DNA of 64,000 nucleotides from Turnera subulata. Its lineage: Eukaryota; Streptophyta; Magnoliopsida; Malpighiales; Passifloraceae. A model generated the notes under the pieces. It worked only from the letters and a program-made list of their open reading frames with translations, did not search any database and was not told where the DNA came from. This document shows, in pieces, positions 1-11,900 of the stretch. Position 1 is the first letter of the stretch. The number at the start of each line of letters is the position of its first letter. The stretch lies in the NCBI GenBank assembly GCA_028386065.3, contig JAKUCV010002329.1:124001-188000 (forward strand), written 5' to 3'. Made by a program: the position numbers and the translations under genes.

Positions 1-1328
1 AGCGGCCGGAGCGCGACGCAGCAGGCCTCCCTCGCTAGCCGCCGGAAAATCTAGGTTTCCATCACTGCTTTCTTTACCTCCAGACTTCGATCTTAGCTGA
101 TCTACTCTACTTTAATTTACTGCTGATTTAATTCACTCTTTTATTTATTGTTTATTTAGTTTATTAATTGTGAATACTGCTCTCGAATCTCGGTATATTT
201 ACTTTTCTGTTTATTATTAGTCTAATCAATTAAAGAGTGCTAAGGACAGTGTTATTTTCCAGTCCCTGTGAATCGACCTTGTTTACTACAGCAACGTTGT
301 ATACTTGCAGCACGTTTTGCGACGAACAAATTTCAAAGGTTATTCCCCACAACAATTCAACATTTTTCTAGCAAGATTTGGAGGTTTAAAGTCACAGAAT
401 CATCAGTCCAAGTTGCAGCAGAAATCGCCAAGGGAGGGCACAAGTCGACGCCATAGAAATTTAACCAAACCGGGCTAGCTGACTCCACTACTCCTTCCTC
501 TTCTCGATTTTCTTTCTGTAAAATTGTTTATTTGATGAATTCTTGTGAGATTTTGATTGATTGCTATTTTATTATGAGGAACTAATTCTCTAATTTAGGA
601 TTAGGGATATAACCAATTACTTCTATTGTTTTATTATCAATGGAATGATTTTAATGAATTAATTGTGTTGATTGTTCAATCTATGTGTGCCGAATTTACT
701 ATCTACTTTGGATTGACTCTTATTGATTGCAAGATGCGAGAGCTGCGGGATTTATATGATCACACCTAGAACAATATAGATCGATTGATGCTAAAATATG
801 CAAGAGGTGATAGTTTCTTAGGGCTTTTATTGATTGTTTTGTGCTTAATGAATTTAGTATGGCTGCTAGGCTATGCAAGAGCTAGGTAGCAATCTTTGCT
901 GAATATTTGATTCAACATGCGAGAGCTGAGGATTGAAACATTAGAAATAATTGCCCACAGTCACACACATCAATAGCAAATTTCGACACCATTAATAACA
1001 AACCTAGAAAGTAATTGTATGAACCCCGATTTCCTAGATTGCTTTAGATATTGATAGAACTCTACATTAGATTAAGTTTGCAATTTTATTTCTTTTTATT
1101 AGTTGATTTCGACATCACCCTTACACAATCCTTTAATTGATTTGCCTAGATAATCAGAAGTTGTGATTAAGGTAGTACTTAGTAATTTGTTTCATGGATC
1201 GACCTTGATCATATTGCTACACTACATTAATACATTGAATGCTTACAGTTTTGACCGATTGCATTTATTTATGGTTTTATTGTGTGTTGTGTTGTGAGAT
1301 TTTTGAGTACTATAAATTTTAACGCATC
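1..1328 (+). mobile_element. 3' fragment of an LTR retrotransposon (entering from left edge)
   Basis: AT-rich, non-coding sequence that stops abruptly at a terminal GCATCA at 1328. From 1329 onward the minus strand reads as LINE reverse transcriptase, so the junction is an insertion edge. The phrase 'CCCTGTGAATCGACCTTG' near 262 and a related 'GATCGACCTTG' near 1199 resemble the LTR/leader area of plant Ty3/gypsy (Tat/Athila-like) elements as I remember them. That lineage call is weak. The short reading frame at 268-456 has a GTG start and no recognisable domain, so I do not call it a gene. The other end of the element and its target duplication lie outside the window. Confidence 0.45.
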
Positions 1329-3004
1329 AATTATCAGTCTTCCAGGGGCAAAGGCACTTTGTTCCTGTCCAATGCTATCCGATAATATCTTTTTCAGCCA
1401 ATTAGCAATGGTCTTTGTGATCAGTTTGAATACCACATTATATAAGCTAATTGGCTGAAATTGACTACAATCCACCAAATGTTTGACTTTGGGAATGAGA
1501 GTGATAAAGATATGATTTTAAAAAGCAGGGTCAACACCATCATTCAACACACTGAGGATCATAGAGCAAATATCATCCCTTATAATTGACAAGAATTTTT
1601 GAAAAATAAATGTGGCTTTCCATCTAGACCCGGAGCCTTTCGAGGATGCATTTGTTGAAGGGCTGCATAAATCTCTCCACGAGTAAAGAGTTGATCTAGA
1701 ATCTGTTTCATATCATTTGTCAGAAGTGGAAAAGAAATCTAATACTGGTTCCACATTTGAAGGTCCATCCGAATAAAAAAGCTGTGAATAAAAATTGTTA
1801 AACACTGTCGCAACAGCTTTTGGAGAAGTGACCCAACGACCCTGAGGATCACGGATGCCCTTTATACAAATGGACCTTTGTCTTTGATCGGCTTTATGGA
1901 AGAAATATCCAGTATTTTTGTCACCCTCCCAAAGCAAGTCAACTCTTGATCTTTGAGCCCATAAAACTTCCTCTTTAATGAGTAGAGCTTCAATTTCCTT
2001 ATTTAAAAATCTGGATTGGACAATCACATCAGGAGTTTGAGGACATAAGTGAAGCCCTTCAAGCTACTACCTCTTCTTTTTTAGGGTGGAAATAATATTG
2101 CAGAAATTATGCTTACTCCAATCCTGTAACGAAGCACCACATTTTTTAAGTTTATTCTTCACAACCAAAATAGGATTTGATGAAATGGGGATATTCCATG
2201 CCTAAAAAACCATATGTGGGCAACCCTCATCCGTCAACCATACTTCCTCAAACCTGAAAGTCTTGGGACCTTGAAATTTATTTAACTCTCCCTTATCTAA
2301 GATAAGTTTTAGCGAGGAATGATCAGAGCCTGCCTAAGGAGATGCTTAACCAGTGGATTTGGAAAACATTCGGACCACGATTTAGTTGCCACGAAACGAT
2401 CAATCCTCTCCCCAATATGGGTGAGATAATTCTCATGCCCATTTGCCCATGTGTAGTCATAGGTCTGGTATCCCAAATAAAAAGTTGGAGCTCTTAGAGA
2501 GTATCATGGAACCCCTACTGGGCATTGAAAGATTAGGAGCATCTCTACACTTTTCCACTAAAATAATATCTCGTTAATGTCCCCTCCACAAAGCCATGCG
2601 CCAACATTATTCTCCCCTATTCGTTTCCATAACTCCCATGTCTTCCACTTTTTACTAGTCTTTGGCCAACCATATAATCCAGTAAACCTCCACTGGCCCT
2701 GATCCCCCAAATTCTCCACCCTCACGTCAATATGATGAAGATTGAGTGATTTAAGGGTGATATCCACATCAGCTCTCCACATAAGTGCCAAACCACCACT
2801 TCGCTGCTTCCCTTCACCCTCACATTCCACAATAATCATACCTTCCCATCTAAGTCTTCATTGAATTGTCTCCATCTCGAACTTCTTTAACTGAGTCTTT
2901 GGTAAGATGACTAGGAGAAGATTTTCAAGTTGCAATAGCTTGCATAAAGAGGAAACTACTTGTGGGACTCCTAATCCATGACAATTCCAACGTAGAAGAC
3001 TCAT
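1329..3004 (-). pseudogene. LINE-A ORF2 (endonuclease + start of reverse transcriptase), broken
   Basis: L1-type non-LTR retrotransposon ORF2, read from an ATG at 3004. The endonuclease start shows the 'RWNCHG' signature, and 2558-2839 holds the family's 'W..TGLYGWP' and 'GGDINEI' motifs. The stretch 1713-2027 is the linker before RT ('FFHKADQRQR', 'NNFYSQLF'). 1329-1478 is the RT core ('FQPISLYNVVFKLI', 'QSAFAPGRLI'). Several stops and frameshifts separate these blocks, so it is dead. RT is cut after 'PGRLI' at 1329 by the element on the left, so the polymerase active site and 3' end are missing. In an intact LINE, ORF2 nicks target DNA and reverse-transcribes the element RNA. Confidence 0.85.
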
Positions 3005-3633
3005 TGTGAGTGTCCTCTACTTCTCTTTGGTAGCCTCTGTAAAAAAATCACCAACTATGTCCGAACTCACACTCCCATCTTCCTTATGTCGTTTACCTTA
3101 CATGTCAATCTCCATGTGCTCCTCATCTATCTCCATTAAGTCCACTTTCCGTTTAACTAGCATAGTCTGCTACGAGGTGGAGCTTCGTTGTCGACCAAAT
3201 TCATGCACTCGTCGCTTCCAGGTAGTAACCGGTTTTGCATGGCCTGATTGGTTCATTGGCATTGGATTTCAGAGTAGAGGTAGCTACATTGGTGGTGCCC
3301 TTCGATAACCCTTTTCCCTACCTTCTTAGTGAGGGACTTAGAGGTCTTTGGATGAACCCGAGCTATAGAAGCATCAAATGTGACATGTATATCCAAAGAT
3401 AAAGAGGGAACAACTGGTGAAAAAGTTACTTGAGGTATAATATGCGAGTCACAAAGTCCAGGAACCTCAACTGAAGGTTGTTTAGTGGATTCCTGCTTGT
3501 CACCATTGCTCTGATATACAACATCCACTGTGGACTTTGTGATCCGCTTCTCCCTAAAATCCCCTAGTCCAAAACCATGGACTTGATCAACAATCCTACC
3601 CAAAGGACTTGCAATAGGATCCTTGAGCATGGC
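3005..3633 (-). pseudogene. LINE-A ORF1, C-terminal part
   Basis: Minus-strand continuation of the LINE-A ORF1 protein, just upstream of ORF2. An open frame runs from 3633 to 3253 and is polar, Ser/Thr/Lys-rich and low in complexity, as expected for the tail of DUF4283-type ORF1 proteins. Further in-frame stops separate it from the ORF2 ATG at 3004. Its 5' end is cut by RT1. Across RT1 the frame rejoins the zinc-knuckle part at 11979-12345 if one copy of the short target duplication is removed. That is the main reason for placing both pieces in one element. Confidence 0.75.
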
Positions 3634-6595
3634 TGTAACAGCCCAGGTCAAAATTTTGATTTTTACCAGGACTGTAAAAGTCTTTTTTCCGTGATTTACA
3701 GAATGAATTAATCTTGGGTAATTGATTCAAGGTAAATCAGGCGTCGTTTTTTGAAACCGAGAGTTTTCCCGCGCTCGGGATTTTTCCGTGGATTTTTCGG
3801 TCCTAAGTTGGTATTTTTCTGGTCCCGGAATTCTCGGAAAAATCACACCCGGAAATAACTAAGTGGGAGTATCAGTTGTTTTCTGGTCCGGTCCGGACAC
3901 GGCCTACCTGCATGATTGGGCCTAGCAGACGCCTACCTGTGATGCTCGTGACGACCGCTTCCTGTTGAGCCTGTGAAAGGCTTGTGTTGCCCGTGACGCC
4001 TTTCTTTTTCTGCTTGATTAACCCATCTTCTCCATCAACATTGTTCGTTTTGTTCTAACTCAGTAAGCTTTTTCCTGCCTCTTCCTTCGTCCCTACACAA
4101 GCACCACCGCCGACCACCAACCCGTTTCCTCCCTACCCCCTCCTTACCGCCGCTGCAACCTCAAGACGGCGCCACCACAGACCTGCAGCCACCCGAGTCC
4201 AGCTGCCCGAGATCCCGCCACTGCCTTCGTCTTTTCCCCTCCACCCAAACGGCAACCACCCGACACCAAGCCGATGCCATGTCCACCCACCACCGACACC
4301 ATCTGCGCGCCACCACTGAGCCGGACCCCCTGCATCTCTTCTCCTTCCTCCTCCTCCGCCGATGCTGTGCAGGTCGCGCCGCCCGTAGCCAAGACCCGAC
4401 GAAGCTGCTCCTCCCTCGCCCTTCTCCTTTGCGACCGCCACCTGCTGCCGCGGCCGTCTCCTTCCCTCACGCCACCTCTTCCTTTCGAGCCTCCTTTCCC
4501 GCCGAGTCGTCACCGCCTCGCCCCATCGTCTTCCGCCGCCGCCGCCACCTGCTCATCAAGGTGAGCTTGAGCAGACCCGGATGTGAGGTCGTGGGTCGGG
4601 TTGACCCGAGTTGAATGGAAGTGGATTTTGGGTTAGGTTTGGTTTTGGGCTTGGGCTTGGGTAATTGGTTTGGGCCGTGAATTTTAACTTGAGTTTGGTT
4701 TACAGGTTGGGTTGGGGTATGGGCTGATGGGTTCATGGGCTGGTATGGGTTAGTTGGGTTATTTGATGGGTTGTGGCTGTAGACCTGGGCTTGAGTGTTT
4801 GGCCCAGTCCATTTCTTTTTTAAAAAAATTAATTCTAATTAATAATAATAACATAAATATATATATACATAATTATAATTTGGAAAAAAAAATATATGTG
4901 GAATATATAATCACTGGGAGAAAAATACATTGTATTTTGTAGAAATAAATAGAGAAATTACCATGTTATATTATTTTCAAGAAACTAAGATAATTATAAT
5001 ATGAATTAAGTTCTTTCCAAAATTACTATATAGTAACTATTTTAGAAAAGATTACATATACTGTAAAATATTTTGGAAAGTATTAACATACGTTATATTT
5101 TTAGGAAAATTATGTTATAGAAATTATATTTTTTTGGAAAGGTATAATTATTTTAAGTAAATAATTTTGGAAATGTATATCTTCCTAGGAAAATTATTTT
5201 ATGACGATCATATTTTTGGGAAACGATAAATACCTTCATAAAAGTAATTTGGAAAGAGATTAAATTAAGGTATTAAATGCCGAAGTAATATCCGGATATA
5301 CATACGATATATTATTTTTGGAAAAAGTTTTAATTATGGTAAAAAAATGTTAATAAAGGATATGTAACCGGGATGGGTTATTTCGCAGTTTTGGCATCAT
5401 AGCATACTGATTATGTGCATTTATGTGTACATATTGTTTTGTTGTATAGGTTCGGATATCGGGCAGTTTCCCGAGGAGCCGGCTTGGGACCGGACAATGT
5501 CTTCGGAGTTGAGTAATCGGCCAAGGTGAGGATGGATTTCCTTCAATATGTGCCTGTATTACTCGGTGGTTGTGTTTGTTGATTATTGCATTGTTGGTTG
5601 TTGCATTTGCTGTGGTATGTTTCGGGATGTTTATCCCATTGTCTTGGTTGTGGTCGGGATGTTTATCCCATATTGGTTTTTGGATGTTTATCCTTGTGTC
5701 TTTTTGGTTTAAGTATAATGGAATAAATAATAAAATGTGATAAGGATGTCGATCCTTGATTTTGGATAGGGATGTCTATTCCGATATTTTGGTTAGTGAT
5801 GTTGATCCCTGTGATTTGATTTTGATGACGATAATATAATTGTCACATGGTAAGTAGTGGTACGACTCGATGGTTTAAGACTGTTTTGTGGTGACCATGA
5901 CCTGGGTTACTTGTGATAAGCATGTCTATGCTTGGGATGTCTATCCCGTGATTATTTTTGGGATGTCTATCCCTGGGTTCGTATTTTTGGGATGTCGATC
6001 CCTGGGTTCTCTGGATTTGGTTTGGCACCCGGAATATGTTGATAACCAGGTCTGACATCTAGCTTATCCGTGACGGGGCCCGGAAAAGATAAAATTGGAA
6101 ATTGGATTTTATTTGATTCTTTTTGGTCTTGGACCAGTTTTGGGTCGAGTTTTTGGTTTAGTATGTATTTGGTGGTTTTTACCTGTTTTTGACCTTGAGT
6201 ACTTATAGTGTGCATATTGATTGTCTATCCTTCGTCGGTGAGCACTTCAGACTCACCTCTCACCTTCGGGCTTTCATCCCGTAGGATGAGTTACTTTTGG
6301 TACAGGTTTGGTGCATTCCAGACAGGTTGCGGCGTTATCCCTTGGACAGGGCTCGGATCCATAGTTTGCATCAGTGTCACATACAGTGTTTTGTGAGTTA
6401 TTAAGTCTTCCGTTGTGCATTATTTTTACTATTATTGGACCATTGGGCCGGTTATGTTGTTATTGACATTTTTATTTTGGGCTGTTGAGCCCGAGTTTCT
6501 GTTGTATACACTGTATGCTGGGCTTGGTTTGGTTGGGTCGTCACAGTTCCGGCACGTGTTTACTGTGTACGGTAAATACGGGTCGGGGCGTTTCA
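3634..6595 (+). repeat. RT1 5' LTR
   Basis: Nearly colinear with 8975-11978. Layout in order: an AT/GC-mixed start; a GC-rich Pro/Ser-coding-like tract (about 4080-4560) ending in a strong splice-donor-like CAAG/GTGAGC at 4561; a very AT-rich stretch (4800-5400); an acceptor-like TTGTATAG at 5449; and a cluster of small covarying hairpins (5624-6002). The GC-rich tract is open in several frames on both strands, but only because it is repetitive (CCG/CCA/TCC). I read it as untranslated leader. Confidence 0.85.
5624..6002 (+). repeat. Array of ten GGGATGTYKATCCC mini-hairpins in RT1 LTR
   Basis: Ten copies of a 12-16 bp imperfect palindrome lie at about 5624, 5656, 5682, 5742, 5769, 5795, 5918, 5934, 5960 and 5989. 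Each is a 4-6 bp stem around a 4-base loop GTNN. Stems vary but stay paired: GGGAT/ATCCC, AAGGAT/ATCCTT, AAGCAT/ATGCTT. The same array recurs in the right LTR at about 11010-11390. There the weak copy 5795 (GTGAT) is the perfect GGGAT/ATCCC form. Confidence 0.8.
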
Positions 6596-6598
6596 TTT

Positions 6599-6613
6599 TG
6601 GTAGCGGAGCGGG
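6599..6613 (+). promoter_or_regulatory. RT1 primer binding site
   Basis: TGGTAGCGGAGCGGG begins three bases after the 5' LTR end. TGGTANC.GAGC is the usual plant sequence complementary to the 3' end of initiator tRNA-Met. It fixes the element as plus-strand. Confidence 0.75.
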
Positions 6614-6712
6614 CGTTAGGTCTTGTTGGGCAGTCCTTGTGTGTTTGTTGTCCTTGTTTGCATAGTTCGCTCCATTTGTTTATTATTTTATATCATTTTA
6701 GTTAGTTACATT

Positions 6713-6784
6713 ATGGATCCAGTCAAAGGACACCAGCTGTCCCAGAACATACACATAAGAGGTAATGATGCCATAAATAAGTGA
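6713..6784 (+). pseudogene. gag start remnant of RT1
   Basis: A 23-residue frame opens with ATGGATCC and starts Met-Asp-Pro. The RT2 gag (minus strand from 22072) also starts Met-Asp-Pro at the equivalent place after its primer site. After this stub the gag coding region is gone and the antisense ORFs follow. I infer that the rest of gag was deleted. Confidence 0.5.
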
Positions 6785-6867
6785 AAATATAAATATTATT
6801 AATATTACTAATATTTTCGTTACAAGCATAAATATTACATTGATATTTAAAAAAAAAGAAAATACAT

Positions 6868-7551
6868 TTATCTTCTCGGAACGACGTTGACCCTGAAGCT
6901 GTTGGAGTCGTTGTTGATGTTGACTTGGATGTTGTCGCTCCACGAGAATCACATGCCGCCCCTGTTGTCCTGGCCAGGAAGCTCGAACCGATTTGCTTGA
7001 GGGAACCGGAGTGGGATGAGACCGTGATCGTCTTCAGGTTTCCAGTGGGTCTCCGTGAGAAGAACCACGTTCGGTTTGTACTGGTTCTTCAGGTCCCTCA
7101 GGGTACGTGAGAACTCCTGGGAACGCCTAGCGACTCCTCTGCAGTTCCACACCAGTAGTCGGGCCTTGGGCCAAGTTACGGGCAGACGAGTGATTCTGGG
7201 CATGCTCTGGGCCGTCATCGAGAGCTGGTAGTTGGTGCCTTGCTCCAGGAAGTGGCAAGTGGACTCTAGGTTGAACTCCTGAAGTCTTTCGGAGAAGAAG
7301 AACTTGGTGGAGTTGGCTGAGCCATAGTAGGAGGACCTCAGGGTGCCTTGGTCCTCCAGGAAGAACGTCTCTTCCATGGGAGTGACGATGAACCTCGATG
7401 AGTAGAGTTCGTCGACGAAGACCAGACGCGACATTCTGCCGAGCTCGTTCGGTAGTTCTTCTGGACGCTCGTTGACCATGCTGTAGGCCAGTCGGTTTCT
7501 TCTGCCTAGATTGGCACCTTCGACGAAGAAGACGGATGATAGAGCAGGCAT
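6868..7551 (-). pseudogene. RT1 antisense ORF2 (aORF2): unknown N-terminus + partial LINE-type endonuclease
   Basis: The frame starts at the ATG at 7551 and runs 228 codons to a stop at 6868. It is broken once by a TGA at 6949-6951, where the RT2 copy has TGG (Trp). Residues 1-128 match nothing I recognise. Residues 129-170 carry 'LLVWNCRG' and 'VVLLTET', the first two catalytic motifs (Asn, Glu) of L1-type EEP endonucleases. After that comes a 'GGM.FSWSD' block like the LINE 'GGLALMWR' strand. The later GDFN, Asp and His motifs are absent, so nuclease activity is unlikely. It lies antisense to the element. A TATAATAG box sits near 7670. The RT2 copy is co-linear with no gaps and roughly 85% identical by eye. 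Confidence 0.75.
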
Positions 7552-7664
7552 CGTGTTTTGGAAGCGTGGGTATTTTGTTTTTTTTTTTTCTGAGCGTTCT
7601 GGTTTTGTTTTTCTGAGCGTTGTTTGCTTTTAGATGCTTTTGAAGATTTACACCTCACCGCTCC

Positions 7665-7675
7665 GTCTATTATAC
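7665..7675 (-). promoter_or_regulatory. TATA-like box upstream of RT1 aORF2
   Basis: On the minus strand GAGTATAATAG lies about 115 bases before the aORF2 ATG. RT2 has TATAAAAG at the matching place (19707-19714, 113 bases before its ATG), so the position is conserved. Confidence 0.45.
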
Positions 7676-8411
7676 TCTTATGGGGAGCGTGATTACTGTT
7701 TTCGATTTTCAAGATTTTGCCTTTTGAAAATTTTGCCGTTGTTTCATTTATTGCTTTGTTACTTTATACATTTTTCGAGCTACAATGCCAGAGTTTTTCA
7801 GCCTTTTTCCATCTCGCGATTTTCTTTCGCCCTGGCTACCTTGGCATTTCTTTTTATGACTCTTTCTTGCATCTTTTATCACATGCATTCGTGACCGTTG
7901 AGGCTAGACTGATGGGGCCATACCTCGAGTAGAGTGCATGTGCGACAAGGTCACACCTATTCGGACATCGTGGAGAGATACGAGACTTGACAGACGTTTT
8001 TGGCTCATGTGGAATTTGTGAACAAGTGGGTAGAATTTCTTTCGAGGGACACAGGACGCTCTCGTGATCGTCACCCTGCGAGTTAACGGTCATCTTTTTC
8101 ACGAGGGAACAGACGACACTGTTAGTTGCGCGTGTTACGTTTCTTGGGTTCGAGGATGGTTACGATCGATCTAGAGCGCCGAGCATGGAAACATGTTTTT
8201 GTTTTAATTTCTTTATGATTTGATTTTGTTAAACGAATTTTGTTTTTAATTTCTTTAGTTTGATTTTATAATCTTATTGTTGATTTTTGTTCTATTTGGA
8301 GATGTTTTATTTTTCTGTTTAACATAAGACTTTGTAATATAAGAGTTTTGATTTTAAAAAGAAAACTTATTTTATTTATTCATAATAGTTTTACATCGGA
8401 GAAGAAGTACT

Positions 8412-8789
8412 CTATTGAGTTACTTGCTTCTCTAGGTCTTTTATAAGTTTTTGGACGTTTTTGACATGGGGAAAGAGTTCCGCGCACGCCAGTTCTTTCT
8501 GCATCACAGCCGAGCTGATCTTCTTCAGTGAGACGTTCAACTGCGTCAGAGTCTGCTGCGGAGAGCTGCTTTCAGCCGTCGCCTTGCCCTTTCGATCTTC
8601 AGCTTTCTTGATGGCACGCTTCTTTCGCCGTCTGCTGGAGATGACCATGTGTTCCTTCAGGCCGATGATGTTCATCTTGAACCGCTTCTTGGGAGATTCT
8701 TTATCGGAGCTTGTCGGGAAAGCAGTGCCGCCGATGTACCTGTTATTCTCGGAGTCTGAGGTAGTTCGAGATCGGAATGGAGAGTCCAT
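8412..8789 (-). CDS. RT1 antisense ORF1 (aORF1): basic, coiled-coil-like protein
   Basis: Uninterrupted 125-residue frame, ATG at 8789, stop TAG at 8412, antisense to the element. No family recognised. The N-terminus is polar (SRTTSDSENN). Residues 34-70 are strongly basic, with a nuclear-localisation-like 'RRRKKRAIKK'. Residues about 80-123 have heptad-like Leu/Val/Ile spacing ending 'VQKLIKDLEKQV', suggesting a coiled coil. The RT2 copy (18653-19030) has the same length with no gaps and about 28 differences by hand count. A CTATAAG box lies about 40 bases upstream, and AATAAA follows the stop on the minus strand near 8385. It looks like a small transcription unit of its own. Function is unknown; DNA or RNA binding is only an inference from charge. 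Confidence 0.6.
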   Translation of the reverse strand: MDSPFRSRTTSDSENNRYIGGTAFPTSSDKESPKKRFKMNIIGLKEHMVISSRRRKKRAIKKAEDRKGKATAESSSPQQTLTQLNVSLKKISSAVMQKELACAELFPHVKNVQKLIKDLEKQVTQ

Positions 8790-8825
8790 GACTGTGTGTG
8801 AGTTTGCCAGTCATGAGGTTCGGTT

Positions 8826-8834
8826 CTTATAGAG
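8826..8834 (-). promoter_or_regulatory. TATA box of RT1 aORF1
   Basis: Minus-strand CTCTATAAGAACCG lies about 40 bases upstream of the aORF1 ATG. The RT2 counterpart is CTATATAAACCG at 18611-18622, 40 bases before its ATG, so both sequence and spacing are conserved. Confidence 0.55.
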
Positions 8835-8939
8835 GATGAGATGTCATTTAAGGGTATAAGCGGTATCTCATGTTGAGTTTGGACACCTGGTGGAGTATAC
8901 CAGAAGCTTATCCTGGTAGGACCCACGGATAAGACGGAA

Positions 8940-8974
8940 TTTCGGGGACGAAATTCTTTTTAAGGTGGGTAGAC
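8940..8974 (+). promoter_or_regulatory. RT1 polypurine tract and 3' end signature
   Basis: 'TTCGGGGACGAAATTC' followed by AAGGTGGGTAGAC lies directly against the TGTAAC of the 3' LTR. The purine run is the plus-strand primer. The preceding motif (stem ATTTCG/CGAAAT) recurs in RT2 at 18478-18500 and is typical of Tekay/Del chromovirus 3' ends as I recall them. Confidence 0.65.
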
Positions 8975-11900
8975 TGTAACAGCCCTGGTAAAAATTTTGA
9001 TTTTTACCGGGAATGTAAAAGTCTTTTTATCGTGATTTACCGAATGAATTAATCTTGGGTAATTGATTCAAGGTAAATCGGGCGTCGTTTTTCGAAACCG
9101 AGAGTTTTCCAGCGCTCGGGATTTTTCCGTGGATTTTTCGGACCTAAGTTGGAATTTTTTGGGTCCCGGAATTCTCAAAAAAATCACACCGGGAAATAAC
9201 TAAGTGGGAATATCAGTTGTTTTCTGGTTCGATCTGGACACGACCTACCTGCATGATTGGGCCTAGCAGACGCCTACCTGTGATGCTCGTGACGACCGCT
9301 TCCTGTTGAGCCTGTGAAAGGCTTGTGTTGCCCGTGACGCCTTTCTTTTTCTGCTTGATTAACCCATCTTCTCCATCAATGTTGTTTTTTTTCTTCTAAC
9401 TCAGTAAGCTTTTTCATGCCTCTTCCTTCGTCCCTACACAAGCACCACCGCCGGCCACCAACCCGTTTCCTCTCTACCCCCTCCTTACCGCCGCTGCAAC
9501 CTCAAGACGGCGCCACCACAGACCTGCAGCCACCCGAGTCCAGCCGTCCGAGATCGCGCCACCGCCTTCGTCATTTCCCCTCCACCCAAACGGTAGCCAC
9601 CCGACACCAAGCCAACGCCGTGTCCACCCACCACCGACACCATTTGCGAGCGCCACCACCGAGTCGGACCCCCTGCTTCTCTTCTCCTTCCTCCTCCTCC
9701 GCCGATGCTGTGCAGGTTGCGCCGCCCGTTGCCAAGACCCGACGACACCCGACGAAGCTGCTCCTCCCTCGCCCTTCTCCTTTGCGACCGCCACCTGCTG
9801 CCGCGGTCGTCCCCTTCCCTCACGCCACCTCTTCCTTTCGAGCCTCCTTTCCCGCCGAGTCGCCACCGCCTCGCCCCATCGTCTTCCGCCGCCCGCCACC
9901 TGCTCATCAAGGTGAGCTTGAGCAGACCCGGATGTGAGGTCGCGGGTCGGCTTGACCCGGGTTGAATGGATGTGGATTTTGGATTAGGTTTGGTTTTGGG
10001 CTTGGGTAATAGGTTTGGGTCGTGAATTTTAACTTGAGTTTGGTTTACAGGTTGGGTTGGGGTATGGGCTGATGGGTTCATGGGCTGGTATGAGTTAGTT
10101 GGGTTATTTGATGGGCTGTGGCTATAGACCTGGGCTTGAGTGTTTGGCCCAATCCATTTCTTTTTTTAAAAAAATTAATTATTCTAATTATGTATATATA
10201 TTTATGTTATTATTATTAATTATAATTAATAATAATAACATAAATATATATATACATAATTAGAAATTGGAAAAAAAATATATGTGGATTATATAATCAC
10301 TGGGAGATAAATACATTGTATTTTGTAGAAATAAATAGAGAAATTACCATGTTATATTATTTTCAAGAAACTAAGATAATTATAATATGAATTAAGTCCT
10401 TTCCAAAATTACTATATAGTAACTATTTTAGAAAAGATTACATATACTGTAAAATATTTTGGAAAGTATTAACATACGTTATATTTTTAGGAAAATTATG
10501 TTATAGAAATTATATTTTTTTGGAAAGGTATAATTATTTTAAGTAAATAATTTTGGAAATGTATATTTTCCTAGGAAAATTATTTTATGACGATCATATT
10601 TTTGGGAAACGATAAATACCTTCATAAAACTATTTTGGAAAGAGATTAAATTAAGGTATTAAATACCGAAGTAATATCCGGATATACGTACGATATATTA
10701 TTTTCGGAAAAAGGTTTAATTATGGTAAAAAAATGATAATAAAGGATATGCAACTGGGATGGGTTATTTCGTAGTTTTGGCATCATAGCATACCGATTAT
10801 GTGCATTTATGTGTATATATTGTTTTGTTGTATAGGTTCGGATATCGGGCAGTTTCCCGAGGAGCCGGCTTGGAACCGGACATTGTCTTCGGAGTTGAGT
10901 AATCGGCCAAGGTGAGGATGGATTTCCTTCAATATGTGCCTGTATTACTCGGTAGTTGTGTTTGTTGATTATTGCATTGCTGGTTGTTGCATTTGCTGTG
11001 GTATGTTTCGGGATGTTTATCCCACTATCTTGGTTGTGGTCGGGATGTTTATCCCATGTTGGTTTTGGATGTTTATCCTTGCGTCTTTTTGGTTTAAGTA
11101 TAATGGAATAAATAATAAAATGTGATAAGGATGTCGATCCTTGATTTTGGATTGGGATGTCTATTCCGGTATTTTGGTTAGGGATGTTGATCCCTGTGAC
11201 TTGATTTTGATGACGATAATATAATTGTCACGTGGTAAGTAGTGGTACGACTCGATGGTTTAAGACAGTTTTGTGGTGGCCATGACCTGGGTTACTTGTG
11301 ATAAGCATGTCTATGCTTGGGATGTCTATCCCGTGATTATTTTTGGGATGTCTATCCCTGGGTTCGTATTTTTGGGATGTCGATCCCTGGGTTCTCTGGA
11401 TTTGGTCTGGCACCCGGAATATGTTGATAACCAGGTCTGACCTCTAGCTTATCCGTGACGGGGCCCGGAAAAGATAAAATTAGAAATTGGATTTTATTTG
11501 AATCTTTTTGGTCTTGGACCAGTTTTGGGTCGAGTTTTTGGTTTAGTATGTATTTGGTGGTTTTTACCTGTTTTTGACCTTGAGTACTTATAGTGTGCAT
11601 ATTGATTGTCTATCCTTCGTCAGTGAGCACTTCGGACTCACCCCTCACCTGCGGGCTTTCATCCTGTGGGATGAGTTACTTTTTGTACAGGCTTGGTGCG
11701 TTCCAGACAGGTTGCGGCCTTATCCCTTGGACAGGGCTCGGATCCATAGTTTGCATCAGTCGCATACAGTGTTTTGTGAGTTATTAAGTCTTCCGCTATG
11801 CATTATTTTTACTATTGTTGGACCATTGGGCCGGTTATGTTGTTATTGACATTTTTATTTTGGGCTGTTGAGCCCGAGTTTCTGTTGTATACACTGTATG

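Noticed and set aside
4133..4614. Overlapping open frames on both strands (also 9416-10081)
   Set aside because: They lie inside the RT1 LTRs, arise from CCG/TCC-rich composition, differ between the two LTR copies and match no domain.
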